Of a DNA stretch of 64,000 nucleotides, positions 44,641 to 56,085 are shown in pieces. The position numbers were made by a program, and so were the translations under genes. The stretch covers positions 620,001 to 684,000 of the forward strand of contig NW_026999326.1 in the NCBI RefSeq assembly GCF_037126465.1, in the 5' to 3' direction. Under the pieces are notes generated by a model. It worked only from the letters and a program-made list of their open reading frames with translations. It searched no databases and was not told the DNA's origin. Numbering within the stretch: the first letter of the stretch is position 1; every line of letters begins with the position of its first letter. This DNA comes from Ornithodoros turicata. Its lineage: Eukaryota > Arthropoda > Arachnida > Ixodida > Argasidae.

Positions 44641-45300
44641 CGTGTGATGTGTTTAAAGGTTCATGCGAATTGTGGGTCAACAGCCCGGAGGGAAGAAAGG
44701 GTCCGCATGGGCTTCTACGGCAGGAGTGAATGGCCGCTTTGTTACAGCTCATACGAAGTTAACGGAATTCAGAACATTGGTTCGTCTTATTTTGGAATAT
44801 AGTGATATTGTTTGGGACCCTTATACCACTGGGAATATCCGCCTTCTTGAATAAGTTCAAAGGAGAGCGTTAGTTTTATTTTCAAGTATTACAATTGTCA
44901 CACTTCAGATACTCCTCTTAATGCACGGAGGGGCTTAATACCGCTGGAAGAGCGCAGAAAGACCCATAGGCTCCTGTTCCTTTCAGATCCATCATCAGGA
45001 CTACATCACTCCGCACGTACCCAGATCAACACGGCCAAACTACCAGCGCACACTCAAAGCATTCCAGTGCAGGACTGACTGCTTCAAATATTCCTTCTTT
45101 CCTCGAACCGTCGATGAATGGAATTCTCTGTCATCTGTTCAGGTCTCACACTGCTCTGTCACGGCATTTATGAAAGACCTAAACGCGGTTACATGATGTG
45201 ATATATGTGCTTCGTTTTAAATTATTTGGACTCTCTGTGCCCCTCCTACTTGCACCCTTTAGGGTTCGTAGTATTTTATTAAAAAATAAATAAATAAAAG
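44641..45300 (+). pseudogene. LINE 3' fragment (post-RT region)
   Basis: FRTLVRLILEYSDIVWDPYT (~44,770) followed by a VQRRALVLFSS block (~44,856) and SFFPRTVDEWNSL (~45,095-45,130) are the conserved end of CR1/Jockey-type ORF2 proteins. Several frames are used. It ends in an A/T-rich tail with TAAATAAATAAA (~45,283-45,297). Confidence 0.75.
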
Positions 45301-48300
45301 AATAAGCCAAGACGGACAACGGGCGTCCCGGCAACCGCCGCACGGCACCTAAGTGCAAGAAGGCAATCAATCTTCGTGTCCCGTGCGACTTCTTTATTCA
45401 TTGCTGTCTTCTGGGAAGAGCATACCGGAGGAAAGTCTTCTCAGCTTGCCAAAAAGAACCAAAAGTCGTGTACTCTACGAACAAGAACAAATAGAACGAT
45501 GATAATTAATGGGAGAATATGCCACGTTAGTTGTGACCCACCATCATCCCAATACCGACGAGACTGTACGAGAGATAAAATAAGAATGAGGTGATGATGA
45601 ACGAGAGATGGTAGTAAGGATGCATCATCACCTTCGGTTATACGCAACGGCCCCCATAAATGAAGGAAGACACGAAAGACAGAGAATGTGGAGAGGTGCA
45701 CTGGACATAAAGAGGGACAGAGGACCTAAAAGAAACCAGCGTCTTGCAGGAAATCCAGGACAATCTGCAGGGCGTGACGATATTGCATTCTACAGAAATC
45801 TGTAGTGTGACCAGTTGTTTGAGGGACCCCGACGGTGTCGGAGCATCTTCAACGGGATGTCTGTCGCACATACGTTCTAAACCTGTGGCACGACTATACT
45901 TTATGTTGAGCCGAAAGAATCCTCCATTAACGAAATTGAGGTTCTGAATCACAGATTTGGGTATTCCGGTTCGCGCGGCAAACGTACTCTATTCTCGTTG
46001 TGGGTCCACTGATGTGACCTCAGTTCCTCTTGTACTGCATTCTTGAGCTTTTAGGGCAACAGCTGTATGTGTGGAGTTAAGTAGCTGATAGCCTGGGTGC
46101 TCCGTATGTCCCACATATCGCGCCGCTGCAAGTCGCGGAAGAAGGGCGCTGCGAAAGCGCCGTGATTCGACGTTCGGTATCAAGTCAGCTGTAGTGATGC
46201 ATGTGGCGGGAGCGGAAAGCACGAAACGGCAGGCTTATCGCCAGGATGGCTCCTCCGAGGAAGGTTCTGAGTGAAGGTTCGTGTCTTGTGTACTTGCACT
46301 ACGAACTCGTCCAGAAAAGATTGTAAATATTCCTAAACATCTGAACAAGGTGTTCGAGTTATTATCTTATTAATAATTATTATTCATCAAGGTAATTTCG
46401 AGATCTTAACGTATTATATGTTAAGAACACTCAACACTTGTTGAAAACGGGAGGCGTACGCCTTTTCTGTGACACTTATGCTGTTCATAATTGTCACAGA
46501 AAAGGCGTACGCCTCCCGTTTTCAACAAATCAGGGCAGATAACGATATCATTCGAGATAATGGTTGGCTAGGAGCGTGCTATGCGGTGAAGTTCATTTTT
46601 AAGAGTGAAACAGAAATAAAGAATTGTGTTAAAGTCTGCTCAGCGACACAGCTGTCCCAGTTTCTCAGCTGTGAGTACCAAAGGTTGCACAGCTACTCGG
46701 AATTTTTTGTTGTCCTTTCATCGCATTTTGTTTCTCTCAACGCCACTAGCAATTGATGAGCCTCGTTTATCTGGTTTAGTGCAACATGTGTATGGAATGT
46801 ATCCCGATAGGATAGGTAGAACAGTTTTGCGCTTAAAGACATGTGAATAACGAACAAGATCTCGAAAAACTGATTTTGTAAAAATTAGGCGTAGGTGCAA
46901 GACAGTAACGCTGCAACAACAACAGGTAGCAGACTGGAAGTTCTGCAGAGCAGTCGCCTCCTCCAGAAATTTCGTCCCAGCACTCTCAGGCACACTCGAT
47001 CATCAAGTGACGTCCATCAAAGTTGTCCGCGAAATGTTCTCCAGCTGTTTTTGAACTGTCCACTATTGCCAGTACAAGTCACCAGTAAAAGTAATCAATT
47101 TATTAACACAATTAACGTCGCGAAAATCACAGAAGGAAAACTACTTTTGCCTTTCACAGAGCAGCAATATCCGTACTAAAGCTGTTCCCAGAACCACTGC
47201 TCCTTTGCACAAGCGGTTTGTTTGTGGGAATGTTTTGTTCCTTAAAGTTATGCAAATGCGGCAAGCGGCGCCGAACACTCCCAGCTCCATCCGACCTGTT
47301 TTGACGTCCGGTCATCCGACCATTGTTTTTGGTTGCCGAGAATCCTCTATACAGCAGATAGATTGACTGCTGTGTGGGTGAGGCAGTATGGTGGGTGCTA
47401 TATGCAGCCGGAAAAAGAAGGAAAGAAAAAAGAAGGCTCACTATTGGGTGAAAGACGTGACGTCATAGAATAGCAGCCAAGAGAAGAAGCTTTTCTGACA
47501 TGCCAGGTTGAAAGCCCTCTTGCACACTTGTACTGTGCACTACATTCGTGATTTTCTGCGAATACATCTCCGAGCGCTTATCATCTGAATGTCGCCTCTG
47601 CTGGAGCGATTTACAAGTACATGCCAAATCAATAAATCAATACACGACGCTAAATCTGCAATAGTACGAATTCTAATTAACGGGTAAAAATTATAGGCGA
47701 TTTTTGCTGTAATTCTTGAAATGTTGCCTGTCTTCTTCAATGCAATGAATGCAGCACGCGATGTATAGCTACGTCATTTATAACGTCAACCACAAAACTT
47801 AACGTTGCCAAAAAAAAAAAAAAATCTTCCAATATCACGTCATTTCAGTAACCCAGGACACTCAATCACCACTATATCTACTTTCATCCTACAGTGAGGC
47901 TTTTCTTGCCATCGGTGCAGGAAACAGCGGGAATCTTATCTCATTCATAAATTCCAATGTCAGATAAACCCATGAAGCCTTTCAACTATTCGTAACTTAC
48001 AGTATTGCATGTCAGCAAGTACATATAAAAGTGAAAAATAGCCGGAGCTCTCTGCCTGCACGTGGGCCTGTATGGTGGGCACGTGTAACGGCTGTAAGAG
48101 ATGAAGCCAGCAGGTAGCATCTGCTGCTTACCCTTCTGATATACTCATTCTGAATTTACATATTATAGCTTAGAGTAATTCCGAATGCTCAGAGTGACAC
48201 ACGCTTATAACATTGAGACATCAGTGCAATGACTTAAGTACTAATGTAGTTCCCCTGAAATGAACGAGGGGGACTTCATCACTCCACGTAGAGCCTCGTA

Positions 48301-48990
48301 AAACACCTCCTGAAATATATTTCTGGCTATGCTACTGCATCATTATGACGTAATGGTCACTGTTGTTGATAATTTCTTCAATATGTTTTGGATATATAAA
48401 AAAAATGTCTGATTGTCACTATCAATGAAGCGCATCTGTCGTCTGTTCAGCACCTTGTGTGCTAACTTTCAGGTGGACGTAAATTGTAGAAGGCAACTAC
48501 TGCGGGTAAAGATCATGGTCATAGGTCACGTGTCTCCTGGTACATGCCCCTGTGGAGTAACCTTTTCAGGACACACGCATACAGTTTACTCAATGAGCCA
48601 GTGAGTAGGATGTTCCTCGAATACTGAGAGAAAATGGCGGAAGAGATACAAATATCGTATGACACAGTATGGGAATAAAAACATTTTTCACAAGGGATGC
48701 ATGAAACAGTGTCGCAGTATTGTGTGCATGAACCATTGTGTGTGACACAAGGCGTGGGGGCGCACCGCCTCGGACACACTTTGGGAAGCATAAAACACAG
48801 CGGCTGCTAATATGGTGGATGCTTCTTTTTTCTTTTTGACCGAAATGAGATAACTTCGGCCGTAATGAGATCTTGCCGTAATGAGACTTACGGCAGTAAT
48901 GAGATGTTACCGACGACCGCCACGTGGCGCACCTCTACCAACCCTGATGTCACTGCAAGAACCTACTTAAGCCATGTGCCACATTCCAAG
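45301..48990. other. Long spacer, no gene recognised
   Basis: 3.7 kb with the perfect hairpin at 46,438-46,528 as its only clear feature. There is a poly-A run at 47,809-47,823. CCGTAATGAGA occurs three times at ~48,861-48,905. Frames such as 45,638-45,952, 45,989-46,222, 46,469-46,756 and 47,154-47,441 have no recognisable motif. Confidence 0.4.
46438..46528. repeat. Perfect 37-bp hairpin
   Basis: 46,438-46,474 and 46,492-46,528 are exact reverse complements, with a 17-base loop. The arm contains the palindrome AGGCGTACGCCT. Confidence 0.95.
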
Positions 48991-49040
48991 CACTTTAGTC
49001 CTGACGAAGACAGTATCACTGTCGAAACGTCGACCGTTCT
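48991..49040 (+). ncRNA. Hammerhead-like ribozyme motif
   Basis: CTGACGA (49,001-49,007) and GAAAC (49,024-49,028) flank a GACAGT/ACTGTC stem with a three-base loop. This is the CUGANGA-stem II-GAAA core of hammerhead ribozymes, with one extra A at the base of stem II. Penelope-like elements carry minimal hammerheads in their terminal repeats. Stems I and III were not verified. Confidence 0.4.
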
Positions 49041-49959
49041 TTTAAACGTTTCATATTCATAGTATATTATAATATTTATGTTATATTACCCACTGCATAA
49101 ACTAGTTTTTGTTAATTTTCCCGTAATCCGTCGTCCACGTCTTATTTTACGTATGTATATATAACCCTCGCGTGGCGGCGAAGCGATTGATTGATGACAG
49201 CACTACAGGTGAGCGGATGAGCTGCTTTCATGAATACCTCGGAGGGGAGCTTTCAACTGCTACTTGGCCGACGTCTTCGACACTGTTGAAACATGGAAGG
49301 AGATCGGAAACTACATGACGCATCGTTTGGAGGCTATGGTGACTGAGACTGAAGAAGCGCCAGAGGATCAAACAGTGTTATGGTGCGAAACATAAATTCG
49401 GCAGGGCTACAGAGCTTGAGGACCGTCACATCGTCCCCAGTCTCATTGATTGACTTCCTCAGCACATTGAGATCGCCTTTGCAAGTACTTGTGTCGAAAC
49501 CCCGTTGGAATGCGCTAGCAGTTGCCAAACGGATTTAGGCATGTCAACGGACACTAGGGATAACATCTCGTGCATAAGAGAGGCCAAGAGGTAAAACTGA
49601 TGGGGCGAGACTGACAAAGCAACCACGGGCTATGCCAACAAGTCAGCGCAACGTTTCTGCTGCAAGGGGTGTCCATGAAGGAATGTATTGGCAGAGCGAG
49701 TTTCCCAACAAGGCACAAGTTTCCAACACCGACACTGATTCAGGGAACGAGGAATGCGACCCAAGGCATCGCTAATTCGCTTTCGTGCGCTGATCACGGG
49801 CTTCTGGTCGACGCTATCATTCACAGAGGAGCCATAATTACCTGTGTCACCGAACCCGTTCTCCGTCGACTGAAACAACAACTCGCCAAAAACTCGAATA
49901 TCAGTAACGAGAGGATAGAGAGGCAACAAGCGAGTTGGTGGTATAGATCCATAACTTAA
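49041..49959. other. Spacer beside a Penelope-like fragment
   Basis: No protein family recognised. The minus-strand frame 49,630-50,037 begins in the Penelope-like tail and has no motif of its own. Confidence 0.4.
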
Positions 49960-50365
49960 AAACCCGAGACTAGAGGACAAGAAACGACAACACAGACAAG
50001 CTTTCAAACACAGTTGAAAGTTTACTGAACTACACAAACATATAAAAAGTTCAAGTTGGTGAGACAGAAGGGTGAGGAGGACGGAAGCACATACCCAAAA
50101 CCAACGGGAAGGTCAGGGAAGGCTTGCTGACACAGTTCCCAGAACAGATAATGGACAGCCTTTCCTTCATAAGCCGTTTGTTAAGGTCACTTTGACTGGA
50201 CACTACAAAGGTTTCATGCCATCTGGGCGCACATCCTCTACAAACTTGTGAGTGTTTCACCAATATTGAAGAACAATCGTTATTTTTTACTTTGAGGGCA
50301 TGCTTCCGCAAGCGATCATTTAGGCAACGTTTACTTTGGCCGATATAACGGAAACCACATTCCAG
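49960..50365 (-). pseudogene. Penelope-like element: GIY-YIG domain and 3' tail
   Basis: On the minus strand CGFRYIGQSKRCLNDRLRKH (50,360-50,300) has the GxxYIG...R core of the GIY-YIG endonuclease of Penelope-like retroelements. CRGCAPRWHETFVV and later CVSKPSL agree with the family's cysteine-rich end. The frame ends near 50,051. A tail follows, containing CTCTAGTCTCGGGTTTTTAA (~49,965-49,985), which resembles hairpin flanks at 3,658 and 24,903. The reverse transcriptase is missing; upstream is an ATAGGATATA repeat (50,365-50,425). Confidence 0.75.
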
Positions 50366-50924
50366 AGGTATAGGATATAGAGAGAGTATAGGATATAGGA
50401 TATAAGGTAGAGTATAGGATATTAAAACGACAGTTCACATACACAGTTCGGTGAATTTACACGGAGTTTCAACTTTTTCAAAGGGGGTCAACGAGTATAA
50501 TCGAAAGTCATTTCTAAATACAAGGTTCACATCAAATGTGCATATAAACAAAATACAGAAGCCGACAAATGTGCATGTGAACTGTCGTTCTAATATGGTA
50601 TATCGTTTGTGCGCCGTTCAAGTACGTGCGTCCGAAAAAGCCGATTTCCACAATTTCTTTTGCACTCGCTGTAGCATTAGTGATTTCGGCATCCCGTGTC
50701 GTCGACCAAGTTCGCCGCGAGCTACCTGATTCTGTAAAAAAGCGTTATGTTGACTACGGAAATTTCAGAGTTCAATTCTGAAATTTCAATTTATTGCAAC
50801 TGAAATTCCACAAAAGTATTTTTTGATGATGGCAAACCTAATTGCCGCATATTTTTTCCATTCTACCGTTTTCTTATAAACTCCAAATGGCATGGTTCGT
50901 GAATGACCCTATACATATGCAGGG
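50366..50924. other. ATAGGATATA repeat and unassigned spacer
   Basis: A short tandem repeat of ATAGGATAT(A) and its variants fills 50,369-50,425. The remainder shows no gene. Confidence 0.6.
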
Positions 50925-52218
50925 TGCGTCAGGTAAGACTGACCAGAATTTTTATTAAAAAGCCATGAGAGCAACATAGATGTCATTTTTACAGTTGAGT
51001 TCTACGGCCACACTCTAAGAAAAAAAGGAGTACTTTTACTCCTTTGGGGGACTAATTGCATTGCCACAAAAAATAGTCCCTTTCGAGAGTAAATGCACGG
51101 GAGTAAATGAATGTCACAGAGTGAAGACCGCATTTCACGCGCTGTTGTAAAAGTCCCAGGTACATAATTGATGCGCATGCATGAAAATACTTTGAAGCAA
51201 ACCGTCAACCAATCTTGCGCCATACTAGGGCACAATTTGCGAAGAAAGATGCGCTAACTGTTTCTTACTCTGTGCGGCTGGAAAATTGCTACGTTGTCTG
51301 AGTTATACATCCTTATATCGTTCAAATTGACCTAGGGCACATATTTACGTAGACTGTTGCATTCAGGAGACCATTCGCGAAGTTTAGTGACAATTTGCAG
51401 TCCTGGGGAGTAAATGTCGGGACTAAATGTTGGGTTAGGGGACTAAAATGGGGAGTAATTGCAGACTAGGGGAGTAGAAGCTGCAATTACTCCCCGTTTT
51501 ACTCCTTTTTTTCTTAGAGTGCAGGGGGACATCTTCTGGAAGAGAGTATGTAACTACCAGGTGAATAATTACCTGAAATTCATTCATGAAATTTTTAATT
51601 AAGGAATTTCGTGCAAAAGCGAGATAGCAGATTGAGACACTATCCTCGTTGAACACTATTCCACGTTTCAAAAGTCTTGAAACACGCACGTGCGCTGAAA
51701 TCTCCATCCCCGATTTCTTGTATGCAAATGAGCCGGAACAGAAAAAGTGCGCCTGAGAAGCGAATCACCCACGCCCACGGAGATTTATCTGGACCGAAAA
51801 ACGGTTTATCTGGCCAGCTGAGCGGCACCTACTCCAATTATCTTCACCGCTCCAAATCACGTGGCCGTCTGACGTGAAATAAGCGCTGTACTCCCCGCGT
51901 TTCCGGTCGCCGGTTTCGGTTTCGGCTCATTTACATATCAAAATTCGGGGATGGGTATTTTAACGCACGTGCGGGTTTCAGGATTTGTTAAACGTGGAAT
52001 GGCTTGCAACAAGAATAATCCCTCAATCTGCTATCTCGCTTTTGCCCGGAATCCCTTAATTAAAAAGTTAATTAAGGCATTTTAGTTAATTAGTCATCTC
52101 GTAGTTGCACACTTTCTTCGAGAGGATGTCCGCCTGGCTGTAGAACTCAACTGCAAAAACAGCATCTATGCTGCTCTCATAGGGTATTTATAAAAATTCT
52201 GGTCAGTCTTACGTGCAT
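50925..52218. mobile_element. Long-TIR DNA element with a nested MITE
   Basis: The outer ends are inverted: GTAAGACTGACCAGAATTTTTAT from ~50,931 and, reversed, from ~52,212. The arms match, with substitutions, through CAGTTGAGTTCTAC, GGACATC, TTAATTAA, AGCGAGATAGCAGATTGAG, GAACACTATTCCACG, and CACGCACGTGCG to about 51,730 on the left and 51,925 on the right. The left arm is interrupted by the 511-bp MITE at 51,011-51,521. The centre (~51,740-51,920) has no gene. A related left half is present at 60,790-61,085. Confidence 0.75.
51011..51521. mobile_element. MITE with CACTCTAAGAAAAAAAGGAG ends
   Basis: 511 bp. Perfect 22-bp inverted ends start CACTCTAAGAAAAAAAGGAG. The interior repeats GGAGTAA and GGGACTAA motifs in both orientations. 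Aligning the two arms of the host element places it as an insertion inside the left arm. Related ends occur near 21,594 and 38,775. Confidence 0.8.
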
Positions 52219-53000
52219 GAAACGCGTCATTTGACCAGTATAAAAAATGGCTCAACAGAAAAATATGGGGTAAGCGGCTACCTTCCGGCCATTCAATTTG
52301 CCACCTATTAAAAATAATTTGGCCACTTTTAATTGAAATAAATTATTTTTTGAATTGAACTCGGAAATTTGCATAGTCAATGTAACGTTTTTCTTGCTAA
52401 ATCAGATAGACCGTGGTTGAATTAGCCAAACCCACCGCAAAATACGTTACGTAGTACGGCGGTTATGTCTAGAAAAGTCGTCCGAAAATTGAGGTTTAAC
52501 TGCGCATTTGTCAGTGATGCACTAATTCGGCCGCATCTCTTCTGTGACCTCTCGTGATCTCTTCTGTGACCTGATACCGGAGCTGTTTTCAGAACAAAAA
52601 TCCGTTCGATAGATCGTGCGCAAAAAATTCGTGAAAAAAACAATTTTTTTTCTTTATTTTGTATTGCGCATCTTCGGAGAGGCGACTTTCTTTCACACCC
52701 AATATGAGAGGGTGAAAAAGCACACTATCGCCTCTTGCGTCCTGGAAAAAGATTAAAAGCAAACAGAAAATGCAACCCAAGAAAAGGCCAGTTGCGATAG
52801 AGTCAACCGATACTTTTGTTTTGTTTCCGCAAGTTAAAGCTCATCTTCGACGCATAAGGCCGCAGTGTGCTCTTTCACCCTTCACCCATATCGAACGAAA
52901 ATGCAGCTGAAATGAAAAATGAAACACAGACTACGAAGCTACGGGAAGTAAGAAAAAAAGGGGATAATTTATTTACATCTAAGATACTTGGAATGATAAA
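52219..53000. other. Unassigned spacer
   Basis: No gene. TCTCTTCTGTGACCT is duplicated at ~52,537 and ~52,558. Confidence 0.4.
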
Positions 53001-54490
53001 AGGCTTGTCTACGTTACGGCGCTCCGCCTCCGTCAGGACAAAAATATATTAGTGATACACAGAGCTTATAACGGCTTGCACCGTGACGTCATCGGGAAAA
53101 GGAAAAATCCTGCTACGTGGCGGTTGTCAATGGGTCATGTTCGAGAATGGTGTCTTCTCGGGTTCAAGTGTGAGGTCATCGTCATTGGGAGAGTCGCTTT
53201 GCCCACGTCGTGTGACCGGTCCAGCTGAACAGGGATTGGAAAAAGTGCCTTATGGGTACCAGGTTAGACTTGTTATTGTTCATAGCATGCCGGAGTCTTC
53301 GCTAATGGTCGATTGGAATTTGTAGATCAGGTAGGATTCGCGTTGCTCTCAGGAGAGGTCAGAGTTGAAGATTGACTGCAGAATAAAGATTGATAAACCG
53401 TGAATAGAATGACACGGCTGCTTGAAATGGCGGGAATATGGAAGATTATGTTTTTTTGGTGACATCCGATCGGTGGTTGTTGAATCTGACTCTGAAAGAA
53501 GTTTTTGCCTGACCCACATATTGTGCTCGACATGCGTCAATTTGGATTGCATAGATGACGTTTAAGGAATTGCAGTCTAGGTCTGCAATGATCTTGGCGG
53601 TAAACTTAGGTTTTGTACTTTTGACTTCTTACGTGGCTTGCATTAGTTTGCAAACTAGACAACGCCGGCCATTACAAGGGTGACAAGCAGTCGAAGGATT
53701 TATCGTCCTGTTTACTTAGGAGCGGACCAAGTTATCCTGCAGATTACGTGTACGTCCTTAAGCCACACGTGGTGGTTCGGGAAAATTTTCTTTAGTGCGT
53801 TCGGACTGGAGGAGAGGACTATGGTGGCGATTAAGTATGCTCTTAATGTTTGGGATATTTCCAGCGAATGTTACATTTAAGTTTACCGAATTGGTGTTTC
53901 GAGTTATTTTCCCCTCTTTTCAAACAAGCTAATGCGATCTACTTTGCGAGCCCTTTTGAGAGCGTCTTGCACTAGGTTCAGTGGATATTGACGATCAACG
54001 AATGTTTGTTGCAGCTAATTTTTTTCTACAGATCATCATGATTTGATCCGATTTTCCTATATCGAAGGGCTTGCGTATAGAGGATGGCGAGTTTTGTGTG
54101 CCGCGGATTGCAGCTTTGGAATGATAAGTATTGTTTAGAATTGGTCGGCTTACCGAACAGATCAGTTGTTAGGCTAGCATTAGTGAATCTACTGAACATC
54201 CAGGAAGTTAACAGTGGTGGCTGAATAAGAATGAGTGAAGTTAATGGAGAGGTGGAAGTTGAAGTTGCGTATAAAATCTACAAGGCTGTCTTCCGAGTGT
54301 GGCCAGATCATAAATATGTCGTCCAGGTAATGTTTGTAAAAAGTCGGTTTTAGCTCGCACTGGCTCAAGAACTTTTCTTCCAAGGTGCCCATGAATATAT
54401 TTGCATAACTGGATGCCGTCTTAGTGCCCATAGCTGTGCCGTTGACTTGAAATATTGTCTGCCATTAAACTCGAAGGTGTTGTTCCGGGT
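53001..54490 (-). pseudogene. Penelope-like element: RT, GIY-YIG and terminal motif
   Basis: Read right to left. NTFEFNGRQYF (54,475-54,440) then, one frame over, VNGTAMGTKTASSYANIFMG (54,440-54,380) and FYKHYLDDIFMIW (~54,335-54,300; the LDD catalytic box). INFTHSYSATTVNFLDVQ (~54,240-54,189) is the end block typical of Penelope RT. Further on, NVIYAIQ...QYVGQAKTSFRVRFNNHR (53,570-53,465) is a GIY-YIG domain, and SRHFKQPCHSIHGLSIFILQ (~53,435-53,375) its C-terminal half. One frameshift lies before GTAMG, and other stops follow. At 53,036-53,009 a CTGACGG...GTAAC stem-loop occupies the place of the family's hammerhead, but is decayed. Confidence 0.85.
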
Positions 54491-55440
54491 GTACCCTGTT
54501 ACCCACTCTTCATAATAAAACTTTTTAAACGCACGCTAAGAAATCCACCCCTCAAATTCCAATCCTTTGAAATTCAAGCTGTCAAAATAAATCACAATGG
54601 GTCTATGCAGTCCAGCGTTAAGCATGGTTTTACGTGAGAAATCTGTGTTTAAGAAGGTCACACTCCAGAATAACGAGCCTTTATGCAATTCTGGGTCGTA
54701 TTCAGCATGTATCTCTCAATTATTCATTACTTTATTTAAGTTACAGGCGTAAATAACTACGCGTATGAATACTAGGAAAACAACGCTTCAGCGGTTCCGC
54801 CGTTCGGCTACCATTGGGGACGAGGCTATTTGAGAAAATGGAGTAACGACGGGGCCGTATGGTGTTGCGGGATGTGCTGCATAAAAAGGATAATGACTGC
54901 AAGCTCTAATAAAGCATATGTTTCTTCTGCCGATTTCGTCAGGTATTTTTCAGACCTGTAATGACTTTGTGTGCTATCACGCGCGTGCAACTCATGAAGG
55001 AATTCATAGGTGAAGTGACATTGATGCAGTCGTAGCTGTTTTGGACAGGAAATCGGGTAGCGAAAAATGTCCAGGGTGAGCAACATATAAAACGTACCGC
55101 AAAACTGCTGTGTCGACCATTTGTCACGACAGTAATCACTTAAACAACATGTAAACGTCTCTTGCTTTCCTCGGCCTCAGCCTACGAAGAACCGCTAATG
55201 TTATGTTTGATAAGAGCCGCGAAAAGTAGTTCAGCAAGATAAAACTGTGCCGGGAACACCGTCACATGAGGGAGGTATTAAATTAAATCACAGTGAGAGA
55301 TAGCAAAGGACTGTTACTGGTCATGTAGACAGCCGATCTCATTCACCAACACATCATTGGATTGTATAAATAGTCTTCCTGTCAGTGGACAACTAACATT
55401 TTCCCCCGTCTATACTGAGCAATGTTGACCCAGAGCTTGG
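54491..55440. other. Unassigned spacer upstream of the Penelope-like RT
   Basis: It may include the N-terminal part of the Penelope-like protein, but I could not match it. The minus-strand frames 54,826-55,086 and 54,939-55,139 have no recognisable motif. Confidence 0.35.
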
Positions 55441-55890
55441 TTTCTGGATGCCACAAACCACTTCTCGCCAAGATGGTTCACTGTCAGTCATGGACTGTGA
55501 CTCAATGGGGCATTTACAGCTCAGTGTCATTACCAGCTCAGGCAAGTTGACTCTCTCAGATAATGTCACTGCAGTGCTGTAGAAGACCCAGAGTATATTC
55601 TTTGTCATTGCCCACACAACCGAGCTTTCCAAACTGCAATTTTCAAATCTCTCAATAATCTGAACTTCTGCCCCCCTCTCTAAAATTGCTTGGCCTATGG
55701 CTAAATCGAGCACACGAATGCCTGGTCTCAAAGCTCTTTTGGCAATTTTGGACTCCATGGGACATTATTTCCTTCCTCACACCACAAGCAGCTATGGGGT
55801 AGAGTATCGCCCCAGGCAATGAAACTCCCTGTCCATGTCAAAATAAAGTTGATGAACAGCATCTGCAACTTCTGCGAGGTGGTTTAAACC
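55441..55890 (+). pseudogene. I-clade LINE C-terminal fragment
   Basis: GAFTAQCHYQLRQVDSL, then CHCSAVEDPEYILCHCPHNR (~55,566-55,625), match the zinc-binding tail (C-x-C...ED.EHILCHCP) after the RNase H domain of I-type LINEs. Stops interrupt it. Upstream domains are absent. Confidence 0.65.
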
Positions 55891-55912
55891 ACTTTTATAA
55901 CTACATGTTATA

Positions 55913-56085
55913 TAAACAAGATACTGAAACCGACACTGAAGATTTTTGTTTAATTTGTACAAGCATTCGCGTGGAGGTCCACACCTCCTCAGGTCCTACC
56001 TGAGGAAGCGTGGACCTCCACCCGAAAGCTTGTACAAATTGCACTTAAACAAAAATCTTCAGTGTCGGTTTCTCTATTTTGTTTA
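55913..56085. repeat. Inverted repeat with hammerhead-like core
   Basis: TAAACAAGATACTGAAACCG (55,913) pairs with the sequence ending CTCTATTTTGTTTA at 56,085. The arms are ~80 bp, with an unpaired insert or two. Inside the right arm lie CTGAGGA (56,000-56,006), a GTGGA/TCCAC stem and GAAA (56,024-56,027), again the CUGANGA...GAAA pattern. This layout, a terminal motif next to a partial inverted copy, is known for Penelope-like elements. Confidence 0.7.

Noticed and set aside
49630..50037. 135-codon minus-strand frame as a Penelope N-terminal protein
   Set aside because: It lies downstream of the GIY-YIG domain in that orientation, the wrong place for an N-terminus, and has no matching motif.
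55393..55758. 121-codon minus-strand open frame
   Set aside because: It is the antisense of a recognisable LINE C-terminal fragment on the plus strand.
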